DNA of 64,000 nucleotides from Bacillota bacterium (GTDB lineage: Bacteria; Bacillota; Clostridia; Lachnospirales; Lachnospiraceae), in NCBI GenBank assembly GCA_023398375.1, contig JAEWSH010000051.1, positions 372,001-436,000 on the forward strand, written 5' to 3'. Below are positions 27,501-36,005 of this stretch, in pieces. The notes under the pieces were generated by a model. It was not told where the DNA came from and did not search any database. It saw only the letters and a program-made list of their open reading frames with translations. Each line of letters begins with the position of its first letter. Position 1 is the stretch's first letter. Position numbers and translations under genes: made by a program.

Positions 27501-28073
27501 AGCGGACAGGATCTTAATGTAATGGTATTTGACACAGAGGTATATTCTAATACAGGCGGACAATCCTCTAAGTCAACACCTACCGGAGCAGTTGCACAAT
27601 TTGCTGCAGGTGGAAAAGAAGTGAAGAAAAAGGATATGGCAAGCATTGCCATGAGTTATGGTTATGTATATGTAGCTCAAATTTCAATGGGTGCTGATTA
27701 TGCGCAGACAGTGAAGGCAATTGCAGAAGCGGAAGCTTATCCGGGACCATCTCTTATCATAGCTTATGCACCATGTATTAATCATGGTATTAAGATTGGT
27801 ATGAGCAAAGTTCAGACAGAAGAAAAGAAAGCAGTTGATGCAGGTTATTGGCATCTATTCAGATTCAATCCTGATGCAGAAAAGAAATTCATATTAGACA
27901 GCAAAGCACCAACAGAAGCATATAAAGACTTCTTAAAAGGTGAAGTTCGTTATACGTCTCTTGCACTGAAGAATCCTGAAAAAGCAGAATCGTTATTCGA
28001 AAAAGCAGAAGGATATGCAAAAGAAAGATATACATATTTACAAAAATTAATTACGTTATATGGTAATGAGTAA
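24540..28073 (+). CDS. nifJ: Pyruvate:ferredoxin (flavodoxin) oxidoreductase
   Basis: A 1177-residue single-chain enzyme that converts pyruvate and CoA to acetyl-CoA, CO2 and reduced ferredoxin. Domains in order: the N-terminal pyrimidine-binding part with YPITPSSVMAE, the CoA and gamma-type domains, and a two-cluster ferredoxin domain (CDNCIQCNFCSYVCPHG and CTGCGSCANVCPG, about 690-755). The C-terminal thiamine diphosphate domain has CAGCGETPYAKL and GDGWAYDIDFGG. AGGAGG at 24527-24532 fixes the ATG at 24540. It sits behind a repeat-rich leader and has its own terminator. Remains of an [FeFe]-hydrogenase follow. Confidence 0.97.
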   Translation: MKRTMKTMDGNHAAAHASYAYTEVAAIYPITPSSVMAEATDEWATEGRKNIFGQTVQITEMQSEGGAAGTVHGSLVAGALTTTYTASQGLLLMIPNLYKIAGEQLPGVFNVSARCVASHALNIFGDHSDVYACRQTGCAMLCSSSVQEVMDLTPVAHCAAIKGRIPFINFFDGFRTSHEIQKIETWDYEDLKDLVDMDAIDEFRKNALNPNHPCQKGSAQNPDIFFQTREACNPYYDAMPNIVQGYMDKVNAKIGTNYKLFNYYGAPDATHIIIAMGSVNDTIEETIDYMNQSGNKVGVVKVRLYRPFSTKAFIEAIPDSVKQISVLDRTKEPGSIGEPLYQDVVTALKDSKFNNVKVFTGRYGLGSKDTTPAQIVAVYQNTQKEKFTIGIIDDVTNLSLTTGKEIVTTPEGTINCKFWGLGADGTVGANKNSIKIIGDNTDMYAQAYFDYDSKKSGGVTMSHLRFGKKPIKSTYLIKQANFVACHNPAYIRKYNMVQELVDGGTFLLNCPWQGEELENHLPGQVKRYLAEHHIKFYTIDGVKIGIQTGMGPTRINTILQSAFFKLADIIPADKANELMKAAAKVTYGRKGEEVVQKNWAAIDAGAGQVVEIKVPEVWKNCADEDLTGKKATGSRQDVVDFVNNIQSKVNAQEGNTLPVSAVSAYVDGSTPSGSSAYEKRGIAVNVPSWNCDNCIQCNFCSYVCPHGAIRPVVMTEEEAAKAPNILNKLPMTGMPGYYFCITVSVLDCTGCGSCANVCPGKKGEKALTMSSLESNLEKQKLFDFGVTITPKQEILEKFKETTVKGSQFKQPLLEFSGACAGCGETPYAKLITQLFGDRMYIANATGCSSIWGNSSPSTPYTVNAKGHGPAWDNSLFEDNAEFGYGMLLAQRAIRDGLKTKITEIMNNEKASETVKSACLEYLTTFQNGSLNGDATDKLVAALTDIDCDTCRYIVKNKDFLAKKSQWIFGGDGWAYDIDFGGLDHVLASGQDLNVMVFDTEVYSNTGGQSSKSTPTGAVAQFAAGGKEVKKKDMASIAMSYGYVYVAQISMGADYAQTVKAIAEAEAYPGPSLIIAYAPCINHGIKIGMSKVQTEEKKAVDAGYWHLFRFNPDAEKKFILDSKAPTEAYKDFLKGEVRYTSLALKNPEKAESLFEKAEGYAKERYTYLQKLITLYGNE

Positions 28074-28092
28074 TTAGCCAGACAGGTTTAAG

Positions 28093-28126
28093 AAAGGCAT
28101 CCGATTTTGATATTGGATGCCTTTTT
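28093..28126 (+). terminator. Rho-independent terminator after nifJ
   Basis: AAAGGCATCC pairs with GGATGCCTTT across a 12-base loop, and the T-run continues. Confidence 0.9.
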
Positions 28127-28155
28127 ACCTGCGCCCTTGTAGTATTCAGTCTATA

Positions 28156-28921
28156 ATGGAAAATGGAGAAACATTTCGGGAGGGGAAAAAAGTATTTGGT
28201 ATGCTGGCACCTGCTACAGAGGGGCAGTTTGGTGCTGATATCACTATGGCAAGTTGGAAAACAGCATTGAAAAAAATAGGTTTTGAAGATATGATAGAAG
28301 TTGGACTTGGTGGAGATATGACAGCTTATTATGAGGCAGAGGAATGGGCTGAGGCATATGAGAGTGGACAAAAAAATGTACTTCCTGCTGTCCTGCTTTT
28401 GTGAATATAGTAAAAAAACATTTTCCGGAGCAGGCTGATATCATATCTACTACAGTATCTCCAATGTGCGCAGTATCCAGAATGCTGATTATGCTCTTAC
28501 TTTTGGGGAAATACGGGCGATGTTCAGAGCAAAAGAAGTAGAACTGCTTCCAGAAGAAAATAGTACACAGGAAGCAAGTACCTTTGGAAAGAGATTTGGT
28601 AACACTGGTGGTGTTACGGCAGCGGTAATGGAATGCCTGAAAGAGCAGGACAAATATAAAGAGCTGAAAGTATCTAAATGTAATGGAGCAGCCGAATGTA
28701 AAAAGGCACTTACTATGTTGAAATTTGGTAAGCTGGAGGATGACTTCATTGAGGGCATGGTGTGTGTAGGCGGGTGCGTAGGCGGACCAAGCCGGCATAG
28801 AGGAGAAGTGGAATTGAAGAAAGCAAGAGAACAATTGACTGAAGAAGCAGATCAAAGAGCGGTAAATGAAAATCTTAGGAACTATGATATGAATCAGTTC
28901 TCCATGCATAAAAGAAGATAA
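28156..28921 (+). pseudogene. Broken [FeFe]-hydrogenase catalytic-domain gene
   Basis: Two open stretches are parts of one hydrogenase large-subunit domain. The first encodes MLAPATEGQFGADIT...EVGLGGDMTAYYEAEEW. A shift at a run of seven A (28370-28376) moves the frame to TSCCPAFVNIVKKHFPEQ and TTVSPMCAVSRM, the first H-cluster motif region. At about 28482 the frame changes again into NADYALTFGEI, skipping the expected PCIAKK segment (second H-cluster motif). The last part has CNGAAECKK and EGMVCVGGCVGGPSRHR, the third motif. The N-terminal ferredoxin domains are missing. So it has at least two frame breaks, one internal deletion and a lost 5' end, and cannot make active enzyme. Confidence 0.88.
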
Positions 28922-28972
28922 AGATATCAAAGCAAACATGAATACGGATAGGAGAGCCGGGGGAGGATATAC

Positions 28973-29518
28973 ATGGGAAAAATATTAATTGCATCGGACA
29001 TACATGGTTCCGCTTATTATTGCGGTAAATTAATTGATGCCTATAAGGAAGAACAGGCTGAAAAAATGCTCCTGCTTGGTGATATCTTATATCACGGTCC
29101 GAGAAATGATCTACCAAAGGGGTACAACCCGAAAGAGGTCATCAGAATGCTGAATGGGATACAGGAGGATATCCTGTGTGTAAGAGGAAACTGTGATACA
29201 GAGGTAGACCAGATGGTACTGGAATTTCCTGTTATGGCAGAGTACTGCATACTATATCAGGATAAGCAGATGATATTTGCGACACATGGACATTCTTATA
29301 ACCAGGATGCACTTCCAAAGCTGCATCGGGGAGATATCCTATTACACGGTCATACTCATGTGCCTGTATGTAAAAAACAAGAGACCTATGTTTATATGAA
29401 TCCAGGTTCTGTTTCCATACCAAAGGAGGGGAGCTGGCATGGGTACATGACATGGGAGGATCGTATTTTTCAATGGAAAGATTTATCAGGTCGATGTCAA
29501 TTGGAATATAAGAAATAA
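28973..29518 (+). CDS. yfcE: YfcE-type metallophosphoesterase
   Basis: A 181-residue calcineurin-like phosphodiesterase. The metal-binding motifs are in order: SDIHGS, LGDILYHGPRND, VRGNCDTEVD, THGHSYN and HGHTHVP, followed by NPGSVSIPK. It should hydrolyse a phosphodiester in the cytosol; the physiological substrate is not known. A GGGGGAGG ribosome site lies just upstream. It immediately follows the hydrogenase remnant on the same strand. Confidence 0.93.
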   Translation: MGKILIASDIHGSAYYCGKLIDAYKEEQAEKMLLLGDILYHGPRNDLPKGYNPKEVIRMLNGIQEDILCVRGNCDTEVDQMVLEFPVMAEYCILYQDKQMIFATHGHSYNQDALPKLHRGDILLHGHTHVPVCKKQETYVYMNPGSVSIPKEGSWHGYMTWEDRIFQWKDLSGRCQLEYKK

Positions 29519-29559
29519 AAACATCAACTTTTGAAGCAATATATAACGGGGGTGATATC

Positions 29560-30258
29560 ATGAAATATTTCGATAATGAGTTGAGCGAGCAACATAAAGA
29601 ATTAAGCGAAATAATCCGAAAAAAAGATAGTATTGAAAATGCTAAAAAATTATTTCTGGATATTCATGCAAAACTGCATATGTCTTCTGTGTCGCACAGA
29701 GAGTGCAATCAGGTAGATGATTTATTAAAAGATTTAGATGCGGAGGAATATGCCATTATGCCTACAAGCAAGGATGAAACAATTGCGTGGGCAGTATGGC
29801 ACATATCAAGACTTGAAGACTTGACTATAAATATATTGGTTAATAATGGAAATCAGATTTTTGATAGTGATTGGAAAAAGAATTTGAATGTTTCCATAAC
29901 AGATACAGGAAATGCATTGACAGATGACGAAATAATGTGCTTAAGCAAAGAAATTAATATAGTACAATTATTAGAATATCGAAATGAGGTTGGAAAGCAA
30001 ACAAGAAAAATAGTGGCTGAACTTACAGATGAAGAAATGAAAAGAAAAGTGAGTGAAGAGGGTATTCAAAAAATCTTGTCAGAAGGTGGAGTAACTAAGC
30101 AAGAAGAATCTATATGGTTGCTTGATTTTTGGAAAAAGAAAGATGTAGCAGGAATTTTATTAATGCCTCCTACGCGTGACGCGATGATGCATTTAAATGA
30201 CTGTTGTAAATGGAAAATTGCAATTAGAAATAAGAAGAAATTTTATAGAACGAGATAA
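29560..30258 (+). CDS. DinB-family protein
   Basis: A 232-residue, mostly helical protein. The AWAVWHISRLEDLT segment (about residues 70-83) and the later TRDAMMHLNDC (about 207-217) supply the His residues expected for the metal site of the DinB/YfiT four-helix bundle. Family members include thiol-dependent metalloenzymes, but many have no known function. A GGGGGTGAT ribosome site precedes the ATG. It is followed 31 bases later by the SDR gene, perhaps as one unit. Confidence 0.75.
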   Translation: MKYFDNELSEQHKELSEIIRKKDSIENAKKLFLDIHAKLHMSSVSHRECNQVDDLLKDLDAEEYAIMPTSKDETIAWAVWHISRLEDLTINILVNNGNQIFDSDWKKNLNVSITDTGNALTDDEIMCLSKEINIVQLLEYRNEVGKQTRKIVAELTDEEMKRKVSEEGIQKILSEGGVTKQEESIWLLDFWKKKDVAGILLMPPTRDAMMHLNDCCKWKIAIRNKKKFYRTR

Positions 30259-30289
30259 GAATGGGACTTAGCAGAAAGGAGAAAAGCAT

Positions 30290-31015
30290 ATGGAGAGAGT
30301 TGCGTTAGTTACAGGTGCAGGAAGGGGAATTGGAAAAGCTATTGCAATTGCATATGCCTGCAGTGGAATTAAAGTTTGTTGTGTTGCAAGAACTATTCAA
30401 GAGATTGAGAATACAGTACGGGAAATAGAGAATGGTGGTGGTGAAGCTATCTCATATGCATGTGATATTTCTAAGTATAAAGAAATTAAAGCCGCATTTA
30501 AATATGCGGATGAAAAATATGGAGCAATTGATATTGTAGTAATCAATGCGGGAACAGATTGTAAAAAAGTTTCTATTGAAGAGTTGGAAATTGAAGAGTG
30601 GGAGAGCGTAATTGATGTGAACTTGTCAGGGGCGTTCTATACTGCAAAAGCTGCTATTCCATATTTGAAACAGTCAGTGGGCGGAAAAATAATTACTATA
30701 GGGTCTGGAATGGGACATAAGGGACGTGCAAATGGAGCACCCTACAATTGTTCTAAAGCTGGATTGTGGATGTTAACCAGAACATTAGCACAGGAATTAA
30801 TACAATATGGAATTAGTGTTAATGAGTTGATACCTGGTCCTGTAGATACGGATATGGGTATTGAAATTAAAAAGGACAATAAATCGGCCTTCTCTATTGA
30901 CGGTGAATGGATTAAGTTACCAGAAGATGTGGCAGAGCTTGCATTATTTTTAGCAACACAACATAATAATGGCCCTACTGCACAGAGCTTCAGCCTAATG
31001 AGAAGAGAACTATAA
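30290..31015 (+). CDS. Short-chain dehydrogenase/reductase
   Basis: A 241-residue SDR oxidoreductase. The cofactor loop is TGAGRGIGKAIA, the NAG motif is VINAGTD, and the catalytic Tyr and Lys are in YNCSKAG with the Ser in TIGSGMG. The substrate is not evident. The C-terminus runs to FSLMRREL instead of the common short loop with Gly-rich dimer contacts, a minor oddity. AAAGGAG precedes the start. The next 140 bases hold no gene beyond a weak TATACT element near 31132. Confidence 0.88.
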   Translation: MERVALVTGAGRGIGKAIAIAYACSGIKVCCVARTIQEIENTVREIENGGGEAISYACDISKYKEIKAAFKYADEKYGAIDIVVINAGTDCKKVSIEELEIEEWESVIDVNLSGAFYTAKAAIPYLKQSVGGKIITIGSGMGHKGRANGAPYNCSKAGLWMLTRTLAQELIQYGISVNELIPGPVDTDMGIEIKKDNKSAFSIDGEWIKLPEDVAELALFLATQHNNGPTAQSFSLMRREL

Positions 31016-31156
31016 ATATTATTGACTCAAAATTTTTGACAGTCATTCGTCATAAAGAGAACCAAAAAGAAGTGAAGTTTTTAAAATTTATGGATAATTA
31101 GAAGCTATGATTAATTTCTATGCGATCGGCGTATACTATCCCTGAGGTGAAGAACA

Positions 31157-31339
31157 GTGGAAAAAAATAAGAAAGAAACAACGCAAAAATTAGAAAACGA
31201 TGGACGGCAGGAAGTATTGGAAGAACAGATAAATCATAACAAGTTTAATAGTGTGACACAAAAAAGAAAGCCTGAAAATCAAAATCAGGAACATAATGTA
31301 CGAAAAGAAGGAATAGGAAAAATGAATCAGCTAAGATAG
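31157..31339 (+). CDS. Small, highly charged hypothetical protein (60 aa)
   Basis: A 60-codon frame starts at GTG, with GAGGTGAAG about five bases upstream. It encodes a Lys/Glu/Asn/Gln-rich, probably disordered polypeptide with no hydrophobic core. The stop codon is the first base triplet of a terminator stem, which supports an expressed unit, and TATACT lies about 20 bases upstream as a possible -10. No family recognised; a non-coding transcript is the alternative. Confidence 0.4.
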   Translation: MEKNKKETTQKLENDGRQEVLEEQINHNKFNSVTQKRKPENQNQEHNVRKEGIGKMNQLR

Positions 31340-31361
31340 CATCCAGACGGGTGCTATTTTT
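31337..31361 (+). terminator. Terminator after the small charged protein
   Basis: TAGCATCC pairs with GGGTGCTA (one G-U pair) and is followed by TTTTT. It begins at the stop codon. Confidence 0.75.
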
Positions 31362-31520
31362 AGTTCACGACAAGTGACGCGGGAAAATGTGCACTTTCTA
31401 AATTAAAAATCATAGTACTATTGAACTATGCCTATTTGTGTCGTACAATTAATTAGCATTATTTAAAACAATTTTGTAAGTTTTTATTAACTCACAAAAA
31501 ACAGAGAACGAGGAGAAAAA

Positions 31521-33521
31521 ATGAAAAAAAAGAAACTTAAATTCAACAGTATACGGACTAAAATGATTTTTGGGATTATGGCTATCTGTATTATTCCCTT
31601 GGTTATTATAGGAATTGGTTCCTATTTTGAGTCAAAATTAATACTGAATAATAAACTGACCCTGACAAGTACCCAATCATTAATGGAAATCAATGATGGG
31701 TTAAGTGAATATTTTAATGCATTGGCCGAAGTCGTTACCATAACAGCGGACAATTCTCATTTTGTAAATATAGAAGCAGGTGATAATAAAAATTACATAC
31801 AAGATATATTAAATACGGTAAAAGAAAATAAGAAGGATCTTCTTGGAGTTTATTACGGAACGGCTTCCCATCAATTCCTCATATCTCCGGAGCAGAAAAT
31901 GCCGGATGGATATGATCCTACAACACGAGACTGGTATAAGCAGGCAGCAGAAAACAGTGGGGAAGTTGTAATAACGCCGCCGTATGAAGATGCATCGACT
32001 GGAAATAATGTAATAACAGTTGCAAAAGCAGTAGAAAAAGACGGAAGAGTTGTGGGTGTTATGGCAGTTGATTGTACATTATCCACGCTGACGAAAAAGA
32101 TGAATGAAAAGAAGATAGGAAATACGGGATATGTGTTTACAGCAAATGCAAACGGTATTATCTTGACTCATCCAAAAATAGAACTGATCAATACGGATGA
32201 AGTAAAGAAAATATCATTTTGGAATAAAGTTCAGGCAGAGGACAGTGGATTTGTAAAATATCAATATAATGGTGTTGATAAGTTCGGCGTATTTCAGACA
32301 AATACGATAACAGGCTGGAAATTAATTGCTTCTTTAGATGAGTCAGAGTTATCAAAGGATACGAAGGCAATACTTATGACTACAATCTGGATCATGTTTA
32401 TTATGCTGATTATTTCATCAATATTATCCATCGTTTTAAGTAACGGTATTGCTAAAAATATTAATAAATTAAAAGAAGTATTTGCAAAAGCCTCTGAGGG
32501 GGATCTGACTATTTCAATAGTTTCTGCAACAAAAGATGAATTTGGTGATCTGGCTGATTCTTTTAATAAAATGATACAAAATATTTCAGAATTAATAGAG
32601 CGGGTTACGGATTCATCAGATACAATATTGGAAACATCGACGAGTCTGGCGGATATGTCGTCTGAGGTTACATTAGCGATGGGGGAAGTGGCAAGAGCAA
32701 TTGAAGAAGTATCTCGTGGTGCTGTTAATCAGGCGCAGGACACACAGACCAGTGCAATTGAAACGGAGAATCTTGCAGAAAAATTAGATGTAATTGGTGG
32801 CAATTCAAAAGAAATGGATGATATTTCTAAAAATACAAAGATATTAAGCACCAAGGGACTAACAATGGTAGATACTTTAATACAAAAATCTAACGAGACC
32901 AGAGTATCGACTGACGAAGTAAATATTATGGTTGGGGATATGTATGAAAGTACGAAACAAATAAGTGCTATTTCTGACACATTAACGAACATAACAACGC
33001 AGACGAACCTGTTGTCATTAAATGCCAGTATAGAGTCTGCACGTGCAGGCGAAGCGGGTAGAGGATTCTCGGTCGTAGCAGGTGAAATCAGAAAATTAGC
33101 GGAACAATCAAATGCATTTACAGAAGAAATAAAGACGATCATAGAAAATATTCAAAAAAAATCAGAAACTGCAGCAGAAGCAATAAAATCTACAAAAATC
33201 ATTGTAAATGAGCAGGAGCTGGCAGTGGGGCAGACCAAAGAGATATTTAGTGAAATCTTGACCTCGATAGAGGCAATGATAATGAAAGTAGCTGAAATAG
33301 ATAAATCCATCACCATAACAAATGCAAATAAAACTTCTCTTGTATCTGCAATTGAAAATATCTCAGCCGTATCCCAGCAGACCGCATCTTCTTCTGAGGA
33401 AGTCACGGCTTCGACAGAAGAAGTCACAGCCACTATGGAAGAATTTAACCAATATTCAAATGATTTAAAAAAATTAGTAAATCATTTAGAAGATCAATTA
33501 AAAAAATTCAAAACCAACTAA
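31521..33521 (+). CDS. Methyl-accepting chemotaxis protein with dCache sensor
   Basis: A 666-residue transmembrane chemoreceptor. TM1 is about residues 16-34. The extracellular dCache domain runs to about 285 and includes MPDGYDPTTRDWYKQA and TPPYEDASTGN, the kind of motif seen in amino-acid or organic-acid sensing dCache domains. TM2 is about 287-312, followed by a HAMP domain and a long methyl-accepting coiled coil. The signalling tip reads TTQTNLLSLNASIESARAGE, then GRGFSVVAGEIRKLAEQS. It should signal through CheA/CheW encoded elsewhere. No flagellar or che genes lie in the window. An acGAGGAG ribosome site precedes the start. Confidence 0.95.
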   Translation: MKKKKLKFNSIRTKMIFGIMAICIIPLVIIGIGSYFESKLILNNKLTLTSTQSLMEINDGLSEYFNALAEVVTITADNSHFVNIEAGDNKNYIQDILNTVKENKKDLLGVYYGTASHQFLISPEQKMPDGYDPTTRDWYKQAAENSGEVVITPPYEDASTGNNVITVAKAVEKDGRVVGVMAVDCTLSTLTKKMNEKKIGNTGYVFTANANGIILTHPKIELINTDEVKKISFWNKVQAEDSGFVKYQYNGVDKFGVFQTNTITGWKLIASLDESELSKDTKAILMTTIWIMFIMLIISSILSIVLSNGIAKNINKLKEVFAKASEGDLTISIVSATKDEFGDLADSFNKMIQNISELIERVTDSSDTILETSTSLADMSSEVTLAMGEVARAIEEVSRGAVNQAQDTQTSAIETENLAEKLDVIGGNSKEMDDISKNTKILSTKGLTMVDTLIQKSNETRVSTDEVNIMVGDMYESTKQISAISDTLTNITTQTNLLSLNASIESARAGEAGRGFSVVAGEIRKLAEQSNAFTEEIKTIIENIQKKSETAAEAIKSTKIIVNEQELAVGQTKEIFSEILTSIEAMIMKVAEIDKSITITNANKTSLVSAIENISAVSQQTASSSEEVTASTEEVTATMEEFNQYSNDLKKLVNHLEDQLKKFKTN

Positions 33522-33544
33522 TGGAACATTTATTAGAAGGGTTA

Positions 33545-33553
33545 TGCTATAAT
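33545..33553 (+). promoter_or_regulatory. Extended -10 promoter before the GrpB-PNPOx gene
   Basis: TGCTATAAT is a perfect extended -10; no good -35 is visible. It lies 29 bases ahead of the start codon. Confidence 0.5.
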
Positions 33554-33581
33554 GACATAATAAATATGATTGGAGTATTCT

Positions 33582-34625
33582 ATGAAAAAGCAATTATCAG
33601 AAATGACATTAAAAGAGTTGTGGCAGCTGTTTCCAATTATTCTGACGGAGCATAACCCTGAATGGACAAAATGGTACGATGAAGAATATAAAAACTTACG
33701 AAGTGTATTGCCTGAATTGCAAATTGTCCGTATTAGCCATATCGGCAGCACGGCTATAAATAGTATTATGGCAAAACCGATCATTGATATTATGGTAGAA
33801 GTATCCCAAGATAGCAAATTTACTTCAATTAAGAAAATTCTTGAAAAATGTGGATATATCTGCATGTCTGAAAATGAAGAAAGACTTTCTTTTAATAAGG
33901 GTTATACGATTGATGGGTTTGCCGAAAAGGTGTTTCATTTGCACCTGCGGTATGAAGGAGATCATGATGAGCTATATTTCAGGGATTATTTAAATGAAAA
34001 TAGCGATATCGCTAAAAAATACGAGCAGTTAAAAATGGGCTTATGGAAAAAATATGAACATGACCGCGATGCTTATTCAGAAAGAAAAACGGAATTTGTC
34101 AGGAAATATACCGAAATAGCAAAAGCAACCATGCTGAATAAACAATCAACTGTAAGTGGGAAAGTGTTTACTGAAATGAGAAGAATTGATAGAAAATTAA
34201 CAGAAACAGAAGCAATAGAGATCTTAGAGAGATGTGAATACGGTATCCTGTCTACGATAGGGGAAGACGGCTATCCTTATGGAGTGCCCGTTAGTTATGT
34301 CATGTCTTCAAATAAAATCTATTTACATGCAGCAAAGGGAGTCGGTAAGAAGTTCACTAATATACAAAACAATCCGAAGGTATGCTTTACTGTTGTAGGA
34401 AATACAGAGGTTTTGCCATCCCAATTTGGCACAAAATATGAAAGTGTGATTATTTTTGGAGAGGCAAAAGTGCTTCAGGATAAGTGTAGTGCTCTTGAAA
34501 AGATGGTAGAAAAATATAGTATGGAATATAAAGAAGCTGGAGCAAAATACATAGATGCAGCAATGGATAAAGTGGATATTTATGAGATCACCATAGAATT
34601 TATTAGCGGAAAAGCAAGAAGATAA
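33582..34625 (+). CDS. GrpB (UPF0157) - pyridoxamine 5'-phosphate oxidase-like fusion protein
   Basis: A 347-residue two-domain protein. Residues 1-180 match GrpB/UPF0157, a nucleotidyltransferase-like fold, with VRISHIGSTAINSIMAKPIIDIMV and a HLHLRYEGD segment. Residues 190-345 match an FMN-binding split barrel of the NimA/PNPOx-like type, beginning MRRIDRKLTETEAIEIL and containing YGILSTIGEDGYPYGVPVSYV and AKGVGKKFTNI. The domains are usually separate proteins. I start it at the ATG at 33582, preceded by TTGGAG. A second PNPOx-like gene follows 20 bases later. Function of the fusion is unknown. Confidence 0.85.
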   Translation: MKKQLSEMTLKELWQLFPIILTEHNPEWTKWYDEEYKNLRSVLPELQIVRISHIGSTAINSIMAKPIIDIMVEVSQDSKFTSIKKILEKCGYICMSENEERLSFNKGYTIDGFAEKVFHLHLRYEGDHDELYFRDYLNENSDIAKKYEQLKMGLWKKYEHDRDAYSERKTEFVRKYTEIAKATMLNKQSTVSGKVFTEMRRIDRKLTETEAIEILERCEYGILSTIGEDGYPYGVPVSYVMSSNKIYLHAAKGVGKKFTNIQNNPKVCFTVVGNTEVLPSQFGTKYESVIIFGEAKVLQDKCSALEKMVEKYSMEYKEAGAKYIDAAMDKVDIYEITIEFISGKARR

Positions 34626-34645
34626 TAAATAGGGGGGATATAAAA

Positions 34646-35065
34646 ATGATGAGAGATCCGGAACAGACAATAGGGAATCTGATAGATAAGCAGGGCGTCG
34701 CATTCATAAGCTCGATTGATAGCGAGGGTTATCCAAATACGAAAGCAATGCTGCCGCCGAGAAAACGTGAGGGAATCCGGGAATTTTACTTTACAACAAA
34801 TACCTCTTCCATGCGTGTGAGCCAATATCGTTCCAATTCAAAAGCCTGTATTTATTTTTGTGATAAAAGATTTTTCAGAGGTGTCATGTTAAGGGGAACG
34901 GTTGAAGTACTCGAAGATGCTGAAAGCAAGGAGATGATATGGCAGGAAGGGGATACTATGTATTATCCGTTAGGAGTAACGGATCCTGATTATTGTGTAT
35001 TGCACTTTACAGCAAAAAGAGGGAGATTCTACAGTAACTTCAAATCTGAAGATTTTGAGATTTAG
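34646..35065 (+). CDS. Pyridoxamine 5'-phosphate oxidase family protein (general stress protein 26-like)
   Basis: A 139-residue split-barrel flavin-binding-type protein with GVAFISSIDSEGYPNTKAM, a strand-turn pattern typical of the family, followed by FYFTTNTSSMRVSQYRSN and GVMLRGTVEVLED. It probably binds FMN or F420-like cofactor as a small reductase; the substrate is unknown. A GGGGGG ribosome site lies eight bases before tandem ATG codons. It is probably co-transcribed with the GrpB-PNPOx fusion and ends in a terminator that starts at its stop codon. Confidence 0.85.
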   Translation: MMRDPEQTIGNLIDKQGVAFISSIDSEGYPNTKAMLPPRKREGIREFYFTTNTSSMRVSQYRSNSKACIYFCDKRFFRGVMLRGTVEVLEDAESKEMIWQEGDTMYYPLGVTDPDYCVLHFTAKRGRFYSNFKSEDFEI

Positions 35066-35090
35066 CAAGGGGATTTTCCCTTGCTTTTTT
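35065..35090 (+). terminator. Rho-independent terminator after the PNPOx gene
   Basis: GCAAGGG pairs perfectly with CCCTTGC around GATTTT, followed by six T. It overlaps the last base of the stop codon. Confidence 0.92.
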
Positions 35091-35196
35091 CCTTTCTATT
35101 TATTGATAAATCAGGTAATATCAAGTAGAATCAAATAAGATAAAAAGTCTTACTACGCATGTGTATACAAAATCTTAGTCTTTGGAGGAGAAGAGT

Positions 35197-35949
35197 ATGA
35201 ATACAATATATTATTTTACAGGAACGGGTAATAGTCTGCAGATCGCAAATGATTTGAGCGCAGAACTTGAGGAGTGTAAAGTTCTGAAGATTGCTGAATA
35301 TGCGGGAGAGAGGATAAGCGGAAAGACACTTGGAATTGTATTTCCAGTATATATGTGGGGCATTCCGCTGATTATCGCGGATTTCTTAGAAAAAATGGAA
35401 GTTTCAGAGAATACATATATTTATGCAGTTGCAAATTATGGCGGGCTGCCTGGCAAGGCACTTGACCAGTGCGAAGAAATAATGGAAAAACGAAACATAA
35501 CGTTAGCTGCTGGATTTCTGATACGTATGCCTGGTAATTATATTATTGGGTACGGGGCAAGGAGTGAGAAAGAACAGAGAAAATTATTTGCAAAGGAAAG
35601 CAGAAAAGTAAGGCTGGTTGCTGATTATATAAAAACTGGTAAAGTATCTGAAATAGAGAAGAGCCATGCTATTTTAGACCGTGTATTTTCAGACCATTTT
35701 TACAAAATGATCAGTGGATTCCATGAAGCAGACCGTAATTATACCGTAGATGATAATTGTAACGGCTGTGGTCTGTGTGCAAAAAAATGCCCGGTTCATA
35801 ATATCACTATGACAATGGGAAAGCCAACATGGAACCATCATTGCGAATTATGTATGGCATGTATTCAGAGTTGTCCGAATAAGGCAATTGATTATGATGG
35901 TAAGACACAGAATAGAAAAAAGTATCTGAATCCGAATGTAAAATGCTAG
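35197..35949 (+). CDS. EFR1-type flavodoxin-ferredoxin fusion protein
   Basis: A 250-residue electron-transfer protein. Residues 1-160 form a flavodoxin-like domain opening IYYFTGTGNSLQIA, with the FMN phosphate loop TGTGNS. Two 4Fe-4S motifs follow: CNGCGLCAKKCP and CELCMACIQSCP (about 188-232). It should shuttle electrons between low-potential carriers and an unknown partner. The ATG at 35197 has GGAGGAG upstream. A similar protein is encoded at 37233-38039, on the other side of the AlaX-type gene. Confidence 0.88.
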   Translation: MNTIYYFTGTGNSLQIANDLSAELEECKVLKIAEYAGERISGKTLGIVFPVYMWGIPLIIADFLEKMEVSENTYIYAVANYGGLPGKALDQCEEIMEKRNITLAAGFLIRMPGNYIIGYGARSEKEQRKLFAKESRKVRLVADYIKTGKVSEIEKSHAILDRVFSDHFYKMISGFHEADRNYTVDDNCNGCGLCAKKCPVHNITMTMGKPTWNHHCELCMACIQSCPNKAIDYDGKTQNRKKYLNPNVKC

Positions 35950-36005
35950 ATGATCAGACAAATAGTGTATAATACCCGGTAAGTAAATAAAGAGGAGACA
36001 GCAGA

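Noticed and set aside
28117..28921. Two separate small genes behind nifJ
   Set aside because: Both are parts of one hydrogenase domain in different frames, so they are a broken gene, not two proteins.
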